Shown: piece after piece, positions 45,151-53,854 of the stretch
How the letters are laid out: each line of letters starts with the position of its first letter
Position numbering within the stretch: the stretch's first letter is position 1
Source of the DNA: Burkholderia sp. Bp8992
Lineage (GTDB): Bacteria; Pseudomonadota; Gammaproteobacteria; Burkholderiales; Burkholderiaceae
Length of the DNA stretch: 64,000 nucleotides
Reading direction: 5' to 3'
Assembly (NCBI RefSeq): GCF_003853705.1
Contig: NZ_QTQI01000014.1
Coordinates: 62,001 to 126,000, forward strand
Notes under the pieces: model-generated
The model's input: the letters and a program-made list of their open reading frames with translations, nothing else
What the model was told of the DNA's origin: nothing
Databases searched by the model: none
Made by a program: the position numbers and the translations under genes

Positions 45151-45451
45151 CGTTCTCTCCATGGCAATCGGACTGCCCGCGCGGCCGGCGCGGACGCCGG
45201 CGCGCGATACCCCGCGGGGTATGGCTTGGGGGGAAGCTGTCTTCGCCGGCCCTGCGGTTCGCACACGCCCTGGCACAGGCGGATCGGGCGAACGGGCCGG
45301 GGAACTGGAGTCTAGTCGAGCGCGCCGGCAACGACAAATCGTGCCCCGTTAATTTTCCGTTTGACAGGAACATGCACCGCAAGCGGTCCGCGCGCGGCGC
45401 CAACTTCTTGATTTCACTTGAAGTTTCAGGTGCGGTGCAGCATGGCAACCG
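45151..45451. other. 301-bp gap upstream of the small winged-helix gene
   Basis: No gene is supported; open frames are GC artefacts. It separates the glpR stop from the winged-helix start, both on the minus strand, and holds the possible promoter at 45309-45337. The 45345-45367 part is relatively AT-rich. No clear terminator for glpR is visible. Confidence 0.4.
45309..45337 (-). promoter_or_regulatory. Possible sigma-70 promoter for the small winged-helix gene
   Basis: On the minus strand TTGTCG (45337-45332) and TAGACT (45314-45309) are separated by exactly 17 nt. Each matches the consensus at four of six bases. The implied leader would be about 150 nt. Confidence 0.3.
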
Positions 45452-46231
45452 TTATTCCGCGACGTACACCTGGGTGCCGGCGGCGGCCACCGTGTCGGCC
45501 ATCTCGGGCGGCAGCGGCTTGTCGGTGAAGAGCGCGTGTACCTGGCTCAGGTGGCCCTGGCGCACCAGCGCGGGGCGGCCGACCTTCGAATGGTCGGTGA
45601 CGAGATAGACCGTGCGCGCGTGCTGCATGATCGCCTCGGCCACGCGCACCTCGCGCGTGTCGAAGTCGCGCAGCGTGCCGTCGGCCTCGATCGCCGACGT
45701 GCCGATGATCGCGTAGTCGACCTTGAACTGGCGGATGAAGTCGATCGCGAGCTCGCCGACGATGCCCTTGTCCCACGGCCGCACGATGCCGCCCGTGATC
45801 AGCACCTCGCAGTCGGGGTAGCCGCTCATCATCGACGCGACGTTCAGGTTGTTCGTGATCACGTGCAGCCCGTGATGGCGGTTCAGCGCGCGTGCAACTT
45901 CCTCTGTCGTCGTGCCGAGGTTGATGAACAGCGACGCCTGGTCGGGGATGTGCGACGCCGCGAGCGCCGCGATCCGCCGCTTCTCGTCGTGGAACATCCG
46001 CTGGCGCGCGGTATACGACACGTTCTCCGAGCTGGTCGGCAGGCTCGCGCCGCCGTGGTAGCGGCGCAGCAGGTTCAGATCGGCGAGCCAGTTCACGTCG
46101 CGGCGGATCGTCTGTGGCGTCACCGCGAAGTGCGCGGCGAGATCGTCGACGGTCACGAAGCCGTCGCGCTGCACCCATTCGAGCAATTCCTGCTGGCGCG
46201 CGTTGAGGGTGAGGCGGGGATCTCGGGTCAT
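45452..46231 (-). CDS. glpR: DeoR-family repressor, GlpR-like
   Basis: A 259-aa regulator. The DeoR winged helix-turn-helix is at 10-60 (RQQELLEWVQRDGFVTVDDLAAHFAVTPQTIRRDVNWLA, with the family IRRDL-like recognition helix). The effector domain has FINLGTTTEEVARAL and TGGIVRPWDKGIVG. GlpR proteins release DNA when sn-glycerol-3-phosphate binds. Proximity to glpDKF and the TTCGAA repeats there support the assignment. The start at MTRDPRLTLN (46231) is used; the longer frame to 46351 is not family-like. Confidence 0.88.
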   Translation of the reverse strand: MTRDPRLTLNARQQELLEWVQRDGFVTVDDLAAHFAVTPQTIRRDVNWLADLNLLRRYHGGASLPTSSENVSYTARQRMFHDEKRRIAALAASHIPDQASLFINLGTTTEEVARALNRHHGLHVITNNLNVASMMSGYPDCEVLITGGIVRPWDKGIVGELAIDFIRQFKVDYAIIGTSAIEADGTLRDFDTREVRVAEAIMQHARTVYLVTDHSKVGRPALVRQGHLSQVHALFTDKPLPPEMADTVAAAGTQVYVAE

Positions 46232-46442
46232 GGCTCGATGGTCGGGTCGTGAGACGGAGCGGGTATTGTAAGGGCGGCAACGCCATTCGGCGGGCCTCGC
46301 CGGCACGGCGGCGTACGATTCATGTAGAAAGTGCATGGATTCATGTGACAAATGAATTTGTGCGATTCCGCCGATCGCGCTGCAATGGCGGATTGCCCGC
46401 GCTCGCGGGCGCGTTCATTCGGCTTTCGACGAGGTGGCATCG

Positions 46443-48083
46443 ATGACTGGCTTCAACTGGCACAACCCGTATCCGACGACCCGCATTCCGGTGTTCGCGC
46501 GCAACGTCGTATCGACGTCGCACCCGCTGGCCGCGCAGGCCGGGCTGCGGATGCTGTGGAAAGGCGGCAACGCGGTCGACGCGGCGCTGGCTGCCGCCGC
46601 TGCGATCACCGTCGTCGAACCCGTGTCGTGCGGGCTCGGCGGCGATGCGTTCGCGCTCGTGTGGGACGGCGAGCGGCTGTCCGGGCTGAATGCGTCGGGC
46701 GTTGCGCCGGCCGCATGGAACGTCGACTATTTCCGCAAGCGTCACGGCGAGAACGCGCACGGCATCGCGAACAAGCCGACGCGCGGCTGGGATACCGTGA
46801 CCGTGCCGGGCGTGATCGCGGGCTGGGAGGCGCTGCACGCGAAGTTCGGTTCGCTGCCGTTCGCGGATCTGCTCGAGCCGGCGATCGAGATCGCGGAGCG
46901 CGGCTATGCGGTGCCGCCGATCGTCGCGCACAAGTGGGCGGCGGCCGTGCCCGAACTGCAGGGCCTGCCGGGCTTCGCGGACACCTTCATGCCGCGCGGC
47001 CGTGCGCCGCTCGTCGGCGAGCGCGTGTGCCTGCCCGGTCATGCGCAGACGCTGCGCACGCTCGCGAAGGACGGTGCGCGTGCGTTCTACGAAGGCGCGC
47101 TCGCCGAGCGCGTCGCTGCGTTCTCGCGCGAAGGCGGCGGCGCGCTGACCGAAGCCGACCTGCGTGCGTACCGGCCGGAATGGGTCGAGCCGATCGGCAA
47201 GCGCTTCGGCCGCCACACGATTCACGAGATCCCGCCGAACGGGCAGGGCATCGCCGCGCTGATCGCGCTCGGGATCGCCGAGCATGCGGGCGTGACCGAC
47301 TGGCCGCTCGATTCGGCCGACTCGCAGCATCTGCAGATCGAGGCGATGAAGCTCGCGTTCGCCGATGTCTATCGTTACGTCGCCGATCCGCGCGCGATGG
47401 ACGTCACGCCCGAGCAGATGCTCGACGATGCGTATCTCGCCGAACGCGCGAAGCTGATCGATCGCGCGCGCGCGACGCACTTCGGCGCGGGCCGGCCGCA
47501 CTCGGGCGGCACGATCTACCTGTCGGCCGCCGACGAGCGCGGCATGATGGTGAGCTTTATCCAGTCGAACTACATGGGCTTCGGCTCGGGGCTCGTCGTG
47601 CCGGGTACCGGCATTGCGCTGCAGAACCGCGGGCACGGCTTCTCGATGGATCCGGCGTCGCCGAACGTCGTCGCGGGCGGCAAGCGGCCGTTCCACACGA
47701 TCATCCCGGCGTTCGTCACCGAAGAGGTCGACGGCCGCACCGAGGCCGTGATGAGCTTCGGCGTGATGGGCGGCGACATGCAGCCGCAAGGCCATCTGCA
47801 GACCGTCGTGCGGATGCTCGGCCATGGACAGCAGCCGCAGGCCGCATGCGATGCGCCGCGCTGGAAGGTCAACCGCGACTTCACGCTCGACGTCGAATCG
47901 ACGATGAATCGCGCGACCGTCGACGCGCTGGCCGCACGCGGCCATACGATCAAGTCGATCGACGATCCTTACATGGATTTCGGCTCGGGGCAGTTCATCT
48001 GGCGTCTCGACCGCGACGATCGCGAGCGCGGCTACGTGGCCGCGAGCGACAGCCGGCGCGATGGCCTGGCGGCCGGTTTCTGA
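46443..48083 (+). CDS. Gamma-glutamyltransferase-family Ntn hydrolase
   Basis: A 546-aa protein covering the full GGT fold: KGGNAVDAALAAAAAITVVEP at the N-terminus, PPNGQGIAALIALGI mid-way, and the autocleavage point before Thr357 in HSGGTIYLSAAD. This would yield large and small subunits with Thr357 as nucleophile. The missing export signal and the GGTIYLS context (instead of TTHYSV) put it with cytosolic GGT-like acylases/amidases rather than classical periplasmic GGT. The ATG at 46443 is chosen (GAGG 8 nt upstream). Substrate uncertain. Confidence 0.85.
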   Translation: MTGFNWHNPYPTTRIPVFARNVVSTSHPLAAQAGLRMLWKGGNAVDAALAAAAAITVVEPVSCGLGGDAFALVWDGERLSGLNASGVAPAAWNVDYFRKRHGENAHGIANKPTRGWDTVTVPGVIAGWEALHAKFGSLPFADLLEPAIEIAERGYAVPPIVAHKWAAAVPELQGLPGFADTFMPRGRAPLVGERVCLPGHAQTLRTLAKDGARAFYEGALAERVAAFSREGGGALTEADLRAYRPEWVEPIGKRFGRHTIHEIPPNGQGIAALIALGIAEHAGVTDWPLDSADSQHLQIEAMKLAFADVYRYVADPRAMDVTPEQMLDDAYLAERAKLIDRARATHFGAGRPHSGGTIYLSAADERGMMVSFIQSNYMGFGSGLVVPGTGIALQNRGHGFSMDPASPNVVAGGKRPFHTIIPAFVTEEVDGRTEAVMSFGVMGGDMQPQGHLQTVVRMLGHGQQPQAACDAPRWKVNRDFTLDVESTMNRATVDALAARGHTIKSIDDPYMDFGSGQFIWRLDRDDRERGYVAASDSRRDGLAAGF

Positions 48084-48409
48084 CGGATCGCTTCCGGCTT
48101 TCGCTTGCAGTTCGTGCGTTTCACGGGCGGCCGTTCGGCCGCCCGTTTCGTTTGGCGCGATACTTGCCGTCGAGCCGGTGCAGGCGGTTTGAAGGACTCG
48201 TCTAACGAACGGCAACAGACGCCGTGGAACTGCGCCTGTCGGGTATGGTCAGTGCTCTGGAGCACGAACACCAAAGTCCGGCTAAGATGGCTGGATGGTT
48301 CGGCCGGACCAATTCACTATAAACGACGTAAAACGCCGCCTGCGGGAAGACTGGCGCCCGTGCCGAAGGCATGAGCCGGCCCCCGCGCGACGACTGGGAG
48401 CGCACCACC
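48084..48409. other. 326-bp gap after the GGT-family gene
   Basis: No gene is supported. The first 70 bp contain the terminator of the upstream gene; the region around 48290-48330 is less GC-rich and probably carries the promoter of the di-iron protein gene. No repeats seen beyond the terminator. Confidence 0.45.
48123..48153 (+). terminator. Intrinsic terminator after the GGT-family gene
   Basis: A 10-bp perfect stem ACGGGCGGCC (48123-48132) with GGCCGCCCGT (48137-48146) and a GTTC loop, followed by a T-rich run (TTTCGTTT). It is 40 nt past the stop codon. Confidence 0.8.
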
Positions 48410-49237
48410 ATGGACACTAAAACGACGCATGTCATGCCGTGGCGTATCGAGGACATCGACCTGAACCGGATCGATCGTCAGCGTGCCGCCGCGAACGAGG
48501 ATCTGTTGCTGTTGCTGTGCGCGTCGTCGTTCATCGAAAGCGGCTCGGATCTCTATACGAGCAATCTGAGCACGTTCTTCAATGACGATCCGGAAGTCTC
48601 CGCATGGCTCAACAATGCATGGGAGCACGAAGAATTGCAGCACGGCCGCGCGCTGAAGGCATACATCGCGCACGTGTGGCCCGAGTTCGACTGGGATACC
48701 GCGTTCGCGAATTTCTTCGCCGAGTATTCGAAGACCTGCTCGGTCGAGGCGTTCGAGAAGACGCGCGCGCTCGAGATGGTCGCGCGCTGCGTCGTCGAGA
48801 CGGGCACGGCCACGCTGTATCGCGCGATCAACGAATGCTCGGACGAGCCCGTGCTGAAGGAAATCACCGACAACATCCGCACCGACGAAGTGCGTCACTA
48901 CAAGCACTTCTTCAAGTTCTTCAAGAAGTACAACCAGGTCGAAGGCAACGGCCGGCTCGCGGTGCTCGGCGCGCTGGCGCGCCGCGTGATGGAAATCAAG
49001 AACGAGGATTCCGAGATCGCGCTGCGCCACGTGTTCGCGATCCGCTATCCCGATCGCGTCGGCGACAATCAATACAACCGCGAACGCGCGGCGCGCATCA
49101 ATTCGCTCGTTCGGCGCAACCTGTCGGCCGACATGTGCGTGAAGATGCTGCTCAAGCCGCTCGATCTGCCCGCGAAGATCCAGCCGGGCGTCCACTATCC
49201 GCTCACGAAGATCACGCGGCACGTTTTCCTGCGCTGA
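48410..49237 (+). CDS. Ferritin-like di-iron domain protein
   Basis: A 275-aa soluble helical protein. Two metal-ligand helices are evident: WEHEELQHGRAL (an ExxH unit) and IRTDEVRHYKHFFKFF (a second ExxH), with an earlier Glu-bearing helix around LLLLLCASSFIESGSD. This four-helix carboxylate-bridged pattern is shared by ferritin-like oxidases and desaturase-like enzymes of unknown substrate. The start MDTKTTHVMPW (48410) is preferred, with GGGAG about 10 nt upstream; 48371 is possible. Function unknown; monocistronic. Confidence 0.78.
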   Translation: MDTKTTHVMPWRIEDIDLNRIDRQRAAANEDLLLLLCASSFIESGSDLYTSNLSTFFNDDPEVSAWLNNAWEHEELQHGRALKAYIAHVWPEFDWDTAFANFFAEYSKTCSVEAFEKTRALEMVARCVVETGTATLYRAINECSDEPVLKEITDNIRTDEVRHYKHFFKFFKKYNQVEGNGRLAVLGALARRVMEIKNEDSEIALRHVFAIRYPDRVGDNQYNRERAARINSLVRRNLSADMCVKMLLKPLDLPAKIQPGVHYPLTKITRHVFLR

Positions 49238-49307
49238 TCGCGTCGGCACGGCCCGTCGCGCGTATGCTGGTGCATCTTCATCCGATCCGCACCAGGGCCA
49301 CGCCATC

Positions 49308-49814
49308 ATGACCGATACCCATCGCCACGCACTCGAACAATGGACGTTCGACGCGTGGCCGCCAGCCGTCGTCGCGCTGTTCGACGGCACCGCGCTCGAG
49401 CGCCATGCCGACATCGCCGCCTCGCTGATCGTCGCGACCGACGACGGCCAGCTGCGCACGACGCTGCTCGGTGTCGGCGAGATCTATGCGCGCGATGCGC
49501 ATACGTTGCTGATCGCGCTATGGCCGCAGTCGCGCGCGGCGCGCGCGCTCGCGCAACGGCGCACGGCCGCGTTGACGCTCGTCGCGGACGGCGCGTTCCT
49601 TCAGGCGCAATTGCGGATGACGCCGCTCGAAGGAGACTTCGGCGGCCTCGCCGGATTCGCAGCGACGATTGCGCAGGGCGATGCGCAGCGGGTCGGCTAT
49701 GCGCGTCTCGCGACGGGTGTCACGTTCACGCTGGAAGGGGATCGCGCCGCGGTGCTCGCACGCTGGCAACGCCAGGTCGAGCACCTGCGGCACGCCGCCG
49801 CGCGGCTTCAGTGA
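49308..49814 (+). CDS. Pyridoxamine 5'-phosphate oxidase-fold protein
   Basis: A 168-aa protein with the split-barrel FMN-binding pattern: [26 protein letters not shown], then [15 protein letters not shown] and [20 protein letters not shown]. Such small proteins bind FMN, F420 or heme and seldom make PLP, so no reaction is proposed. The stop codon overlaps the end of the convergent rhlE gene by 7 nt. Start at 49308. Confidence 0.72.
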   Translation: MTDTHRHALEQWTFDAWPPAVVALFDGTALERHADIAASLIVATDDGQLRTTLLGVGEIYARDAHTLLIALWPQSRAARALAQRRTAALTLVADGAFLQAQLRMTPLEGDFGGLAGFAATIAQGDAQRVGYARLATGVTFTLEGDRAAVLARWQRQVEHLRHAAARLQ

Positions 49815-51265
49815 CCGCGCTGGCCGCTGCGCGACGAACGATTGCGGTTCGGGTGCGCGGCATTGCCGTTCGCCGGGCGAGCGCTGTTGCCGCCGCCCGC
49901 CGGACGTCCGCCGCCATTGCCGCCGGCACCGGCACCGCCTTGCGTGCGCGGCTTCGCAGCCTTCTGCTGCGAGGCCTTCGGTTGCGCGTTGCCTTCGCGT
50001 TTCGCGGCCGGCTGGCCTGAGCCGCCTGCACGCGGCTGGCGATTGCCGCCACCACCGCCGCCGCCACCACCGCGCGGCTGTTGCTGGCCGCGGCGCTGCT
50101 GGATCGGCTCCGGCTTCGCGTGCGGATCGGGTTCGAAGCCCGCGATCACTTCCTGCGGGATCTCGCGCTTGATCAGCCGCTCGATGTCGCGCAGCAGCTG
50201 CTTCTCGTCGACGCACACGAGCGACACGGCTTCGCCGGTCGCGCCCGCGCGGCCCGTGCGGCCGATCCGGTGCACGTAATCCTCGGGGACGTTCGGCAGG
50301 TCGAAGTTGACGACGTGCGGCAACTGGTCGATGTCGATCCCGCGCGCGGCGATATCGGTCGCGACGAGCACCTGCAGCGTGCTGTTCTTGAACTCGGCCA
50401 GCGCGCGCGTGCGGGCCGACTGGCTCTTGTTGCCGTGGATCGCCATCGCGCTGATGCCGTCCTTCGTCAACTGCTCGGCGAGCCGGTTCGCGCCGTGCTT
50501 GGTGCGCGTGAACACGAGCACCTGGAACCAGTTGTGTTCGCGGATCAGGTGCGTGAGCAGCTCGCGCTTGCGATCGCGGTCGACCGGGTGGATCTTCTGC
50601 GCGACGCTTTCGGCGGTCGTGTTGCGGCGAGCGACCTCGATCAGCGCGGGCGAGTCGAGCAGGCTGTCCGCGAGCGCCTTGATCTCGTCGGAGAAGGTGG
50701 CCGAGAACAGCAGGTTCTGGCGGTCCGGCGGCAGCTTCGCGAGCACGCGCTTGATGTCGTGGATGAAGCCCATGTCGAGCATCCGGTCGGCTTCGTCGAG
50801 CACGAGGATGTCGAGATCCGACAGGTCGATGGTCTTCTGCTGCATGTGGTCGAGCAGGCGGCCCGGCGTCGCGACGACGATGTCGACGCCGCGCTTGAGC
50901 GCATCGATCTGCGGATTGATGCTGACGCCGCCGAACATCACGGTCGAGCGCAGCTTCAGGTATTTGCTGTACGCACGGACGCTTTCCTCGACCTGCGCGG
51001 CGAGTTCGCGCGTCGGCGTGAGGATCAGCGCGCGCACCGCGCGCTTCGCACCGCGATTGTCCGCGTAGAACGTGTGCAGGCGTTGCAGGATCGGCAGCGT
51101 GAAGCCGGCGGTCTTGCCGGTGCCCGTTTGCGCGCCGGCGAGCAGGTCGCCGCCGCCGAGGACGGCAGGGATCGCCTGCTGCTGGATCGGAGTCGGCGAC
51201 GTGTAGCCGAGCTCGTTGACCGCCTTGACCAGCGGTTCGGCCAAGCCGAGAGATTCGAAAGACAT
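49808..51265 (-). CDS. rhlE: DEAD-box ATP-dependent RNA helicase RhlE
   Basis: A 485-aa helicase. The Q motif ([11 protein letters not shown]... [12 protein letters not shown]) is followed by motif [11 protein letters not shown], motif Ia [13 protein letters not shown] in [17 protein letters not shown], and the C-terminal [10 protein letters not shown]. The last ~100 residues are a low-complexity Gly/Arg/Ala/Pro tail with a run of nine glycines. RhlE proteins act in ribosome assembly and RNA decay, and the tail probably binds RNA. The start [12 protein letters not shown] (51265) is used; ATG at 51274 is an alternative. Confidence 0.93.
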   Translation of the reverse strand: MSFESLGLAEPLVKAVNELGYTSPTPIQQQAIPAVLGGGDLLAGAQTGTGKTAGFTLPILQRLHTFYADNRGAKRAVRALILTPTRELAAQVEESVRAYSKYLKLRSTVMFGGVSINPQIDALKRGVDIVVATPGRLLDHMQQKTIDLSDLDILVLDEADRMLDMGFIHDIKRVLAKLPPDRQNLLFSATFSDEIKALADSLLDSPALIEVARRNTTAESVAQKIHPVDRDRKRELLTHLIREHNWFQVLVFTRTKHGANRLAEQLTKDGISAMAIHGNKSQSARTRALAEFKNSTLQVLVATDIAARGIDIDQLPHVVNFDLPNVPEDYVHRIGRTGRAGATGEAVSLVCVDEKQLLRDIERLIKREIPQEVIAGFEPDPHAKPEPIQQRRGQQQPRGGGGGGGGGNRQPRAGGSGQPAAKREGNAQPKASQQKAAKPRTQGGAGAGGNGGGRPAGGGNSARPANGNAAHPNRNRSSRSGQRGH

Positions 51266-51336
51266 AGATACCACTCTTGAGTTTTATGATGGCGACGCGT
51301 CGCGCGGCCCGCGCGGAAAACCTGCATCGCACAAAT

Positions 51337-51372
51337 GCAAAAGGGCGCGGCCGCGGTTTCCCGCAGCCGCGC
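51337..51372 (-). terminator. Intrinsic terminator of the cytochrome c operon
   Basis: On the minus strand a 14-bp stem (one G-U pair), plus-strand 51341-51354 against 51359-51372, is capped by a GAAA tetraloop and followed by TTTT. It lies 20 nt after the stop of the triheme cytochrome gene and upstream of rhlE. Confidence 0.85.
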
Positions 51373-51393
51373 CCCGTTTGTGTCAGCCGCTTC

Positions 51394-52692
51394 TTAGTCG
51401 AGCGGCGCGGAACGCAGGTCGCTCACCTGTTGCGGCGAGATCGGCGTACCGTTGTTACCCCACGACATCCGGATATACGTGACCACCGCCGCCACTTCCT
51501 GGTTCGACAGCGACTGTGCGAACGGCGGCATCCCGTACGGACGCGGATTCTTGAACGTGCTCGGCGGATAGCCACCGTTCAGCACCATGCGGATCGGGTT
51601 GACTGCCGATTCCATCATGATCGAGTGGTTGCCCGCGAGCGGCGGATAAGCAGGCGGCTTGCCGGCGCCGGTTTCGGCGTGGCAGGTCGCGCAGTTGTCC
51701 GCGTAGATCTTCTTGCCCTGGTCGAACAGCGCGTTGCCGAACTGCTTCGACGGCTCGTACTGCATGTTCTTCGGCGCTTCAGCCTTCTGCGGGATCGACT
51801 TCAGGTACGTCGACATCGCGCGCGTATCTTCGTCGGTCATGTACTGCAGGCTGTTGTGGACCACGTCCGCCATCGGGCCGAACACCGCACCCTTCTGCGA
51901 CACGCCGGCCTGCAGCAGGTCGGACAGCTCCTGCACGTGCCAGTCGCCGAGGCCGAGTTCCTTGTCGTTCGTCAGCGACGGCGCATACCAGTTCTGCAGC
52001 GGGATCAGGCCGCCGGCAAACGCCGACGAGCTCACCGGGCCGCCCATCATGTTGATCGACGTGTGGCACATCGAGCAGTGGCCGAGGCCTTCGACGAGGT
52101 ACGCACCGCGGTTCCATTCGACCGACTTCGTCGGATCCGGCTTGTACTCGCCTTCCTTGAAGAACAGCGTGCGCCAGCCGATCAGCAGGTTGCGGTTGTT
52201 GAACGGGAACTTCAGTTCGTGCGGACGGCTCGGCACCGACACAGGTGCGACCGAGCGCAGGTACGCGTAGATCGCGTCCGAATCCGAGCGCGTGACCTTC
52301 GTGTAGCTCGCGAACGGGAAGCCCGGGTAGAGCAGGCTGCCGTCCTTTGAGCGACCGGTGTGCATCGCGCGGTAGAAGTCGTCCGACGTCCACTTGCCGA
52401 TACCGTTCTGGTCGTCCGGTGTGATGTTCGGCGTGTACATCGTGCCGAACGGCGTCGCCATCGGCAGGCCGCCCGCGAACGACTTGCCGCCGCGCACGGT
52501 GTGACACGCGATACAGTCGCCGACGCGCGCGAGATATTCGCCCTTCTTGATCAGCGCGGCCTGGTCGGCCGGCGTGGCCGCGACGGCGGAAGCGCCGTGC
52601 AGCGTGTCGTTGCCCGGCCACAGGACCGGCACGAGGGCAGCGGCCGCGACGATCGCGGCAGCCGAGAGTGCAAACAGGGACTTGCGTTTCAT
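51394..52692 (-). CDS. Triheme c-type cytochrome, dehydrogenase-subunit-like
   Basis: A 432-aa exported protein. A signal peptide (FALSAAAIVAAAALVPVLWP) is followed by three CXXCH heme sites: CIACH (about 60), CSMCH (about 205) and CATCH (about 335). The layout, with FAGGLPMATPFGTMYTPNITPD and PPYGMPPF-like segments, matches the cytochrome subunit of membrane alcohol/gluconate/sorbitol dehydrogenases, which passes electrons to ubiquinone. No partner flavo- or quinoprotein gene is nearby. It lies 19 nt after the diheme cytochrome gene. Confidence 0.88.
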   Translation of the reverse strand: MKRKSLFALSAAAIVAAAALVPVLWPGNDTLHGASAVAATPADQAALIKKGEYLARVGDCIACHTVRGGKSFAGGLPMATPFGTMYTPNITPDDQNGIGKWTSDDFYRAMHTGRSKDGSLLYPGFPFASYTKVTRSDSDAIYAYLRSVAPVSVPSRPHELKFPFNNRNLLIGWRTLFFKEGEYKPDPTKSVEWNRGAYLVEGLGHCSMCHTSINMMGGPVSSSAFAGGLIPLQNWYAPSLTNDKELGLGDWHVQELSDLLQAGVSQKGAVFGPMADVVHNSLQYMTDEDTRAMSTYLKSIPQKAEAPKNMQYEPSKQFGNALFDQGKKIYADNCATCHAETGAGKPPAYPPLAGNHSIMMESAVNPIRMVLNGGYPPSTFKNPRPYGMPPFAQSLSNQEVAAVVTYIRMSWGNNGTPISPQQVSDLRSAPLD

Positions 52693-52711
52693 TGTGTCTG
52701 TCTCCCTTGCC

Positions 52712-53476
52712 TTATTGCGGTTCGCTGCCGCAGGCGAGCGGAGTCTTCATCGAACGCGCCGGGGCCGGCACGGGGTTGGCGGGCGCCGGTTGCGCGGCGA
52801 GCCATGCGGTCACGGCCGTCACGTCTTCGTCGGAAAGCTTCGCGGCGATGTCGTGCATGCAATCCGGTGCCTTCGCGTGGCGGTTGCCCGAGCGCCACGC
52901 GCCGAGCTGCGCGCTCAGGTAATCGGCGTGCAGGCCGACGAGGCCCGGGATCGCCGGCTGCATGCCGGTCAGCCCGGCGCCGTGGCAGGCCACGCAGGCC
53001 GGCAGCTTGCGCGACGGGTCGCCCTGCGTGACGAGCTGCTTGCCGCGTGCGAGCGTCGCGGCCGGCAGCGTCGGCTTCGCCGGCGTCGGATACGGCGGAC
53101 GTTCGGCCGAGAAGTGCTCGGCGATTTCGCGCAGGTAGTCGTCGTTCAGGTACGTCAGCAGGTAGTTCATCGGCGGGTACTTGCGCCGGCCGTCACGGAA
53201 GTTGACGAGCTGGTTGTACAGGTACTCGGCCGGCTTGCCGGCAAGACGCGGGAAGTAATCGTTGTCCGTGCCCTGGCCGTGGACGCCGTGACATGCGGTA
53301 CAGCCGCGCACGCGCTCGGCCATCGTATCGGGTGCCTTGAGCGGCGCCTGCTGGGCGTGCGCTTGCTCCGTGGGCTTGGTCTGCGCTTGGGCAGCGCTCA
53401 TAAGGCCCGCGCCGCCGATCATCAGAACGGCGAGCAGCGGACGGAAGAGGCGTCTTGAAGACACACGAGACTCCAT
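52712..53476 (-). CDS. Diheme cytochrome c (c4-like)
   Basis: A 254-aa periplasmic protein. The signal sequence (LFRPLLAVLMIGGAGLMSAAQAQ) precedes two c-type domains with CTACH and CVACH; likely axial Met residues are in YPPMNYLL and LTGMQPAIPGL. Cytochromes c4 shuttle electrons between dehydrogenases or bc1 and terminal oxidases. First gene of a two-gene unit with the triheme cytochrome. The C-terminus (CGSEPQ) carries extra sequence beyond the second domain. Confidence 0.88.
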   Translation of the reverse strand: MESRVSSRRLFRPLLAVLMIGGAGLMSAAQAQTKPTEQAHAQQAPLKAPDTMAERVRGCTACHGVHGQGTDNDYFPRLAGKPAEYLYNQLVNFRDGRRKYPPMNYLLTYLNDDYLREIAEHFSAERPPYPTPAKPTLPAATLARGKQLVTQGDPSRKLPACVACHGAGLTGMQPAIPGLVGLHADYLSAQLGAWRSGNRHAKAPDCMHDIAAKLSDEDVTAVTAWLAAQPAPANPVPAPARSMKTPLACGSEPQ

Positions 53477-53854
53477 GTTTATTCGTCGGGGACCTTGTCC
53501 GGGCTACGATCGGCTCGGCGCATGGACGGCAGGACAGCCGGGCTGCTGCGACGCGGCATTCTATCATCGATGGGTAATGACGGCTATTTGGCAAAAGGAC
53601 ATCGGTTCCTGCCTGTTTACGACTTGCGACAATTTGACGCGCATTGCGGCGCTGCAGTGTGAACCGGCGTGCGTTTTCACCATCGAAGACCGTACACTCG
53701 CGGGTCGCGCGGCGCCGCCTCCGCCGCTGGTCCAGTCATTTCTCCCGTTTCCGGATTCATCGATGACGTTTTCTACCGTGCCGTTGCCTGCCTCACGCTG
53801 TCCGTCCCGTTGCCGCCGCCCTGCCGGCCCGTCGCTGTCGGGAGGGGCCGCGCG
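53477..53854. other. 378-bp divergent region, cytochrome operon / copD
   Basis: I see no convincing gene. A 31-codon frame at 53763-53858 overlaps the copD start by ATGA and might be a leader peptide, but its composition (Pro/Arg/Ser-rich) is not persuasive. The AT-richer segment around 53575-53640 is the best candidate for divergent promoters. Confidence 0.4.
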
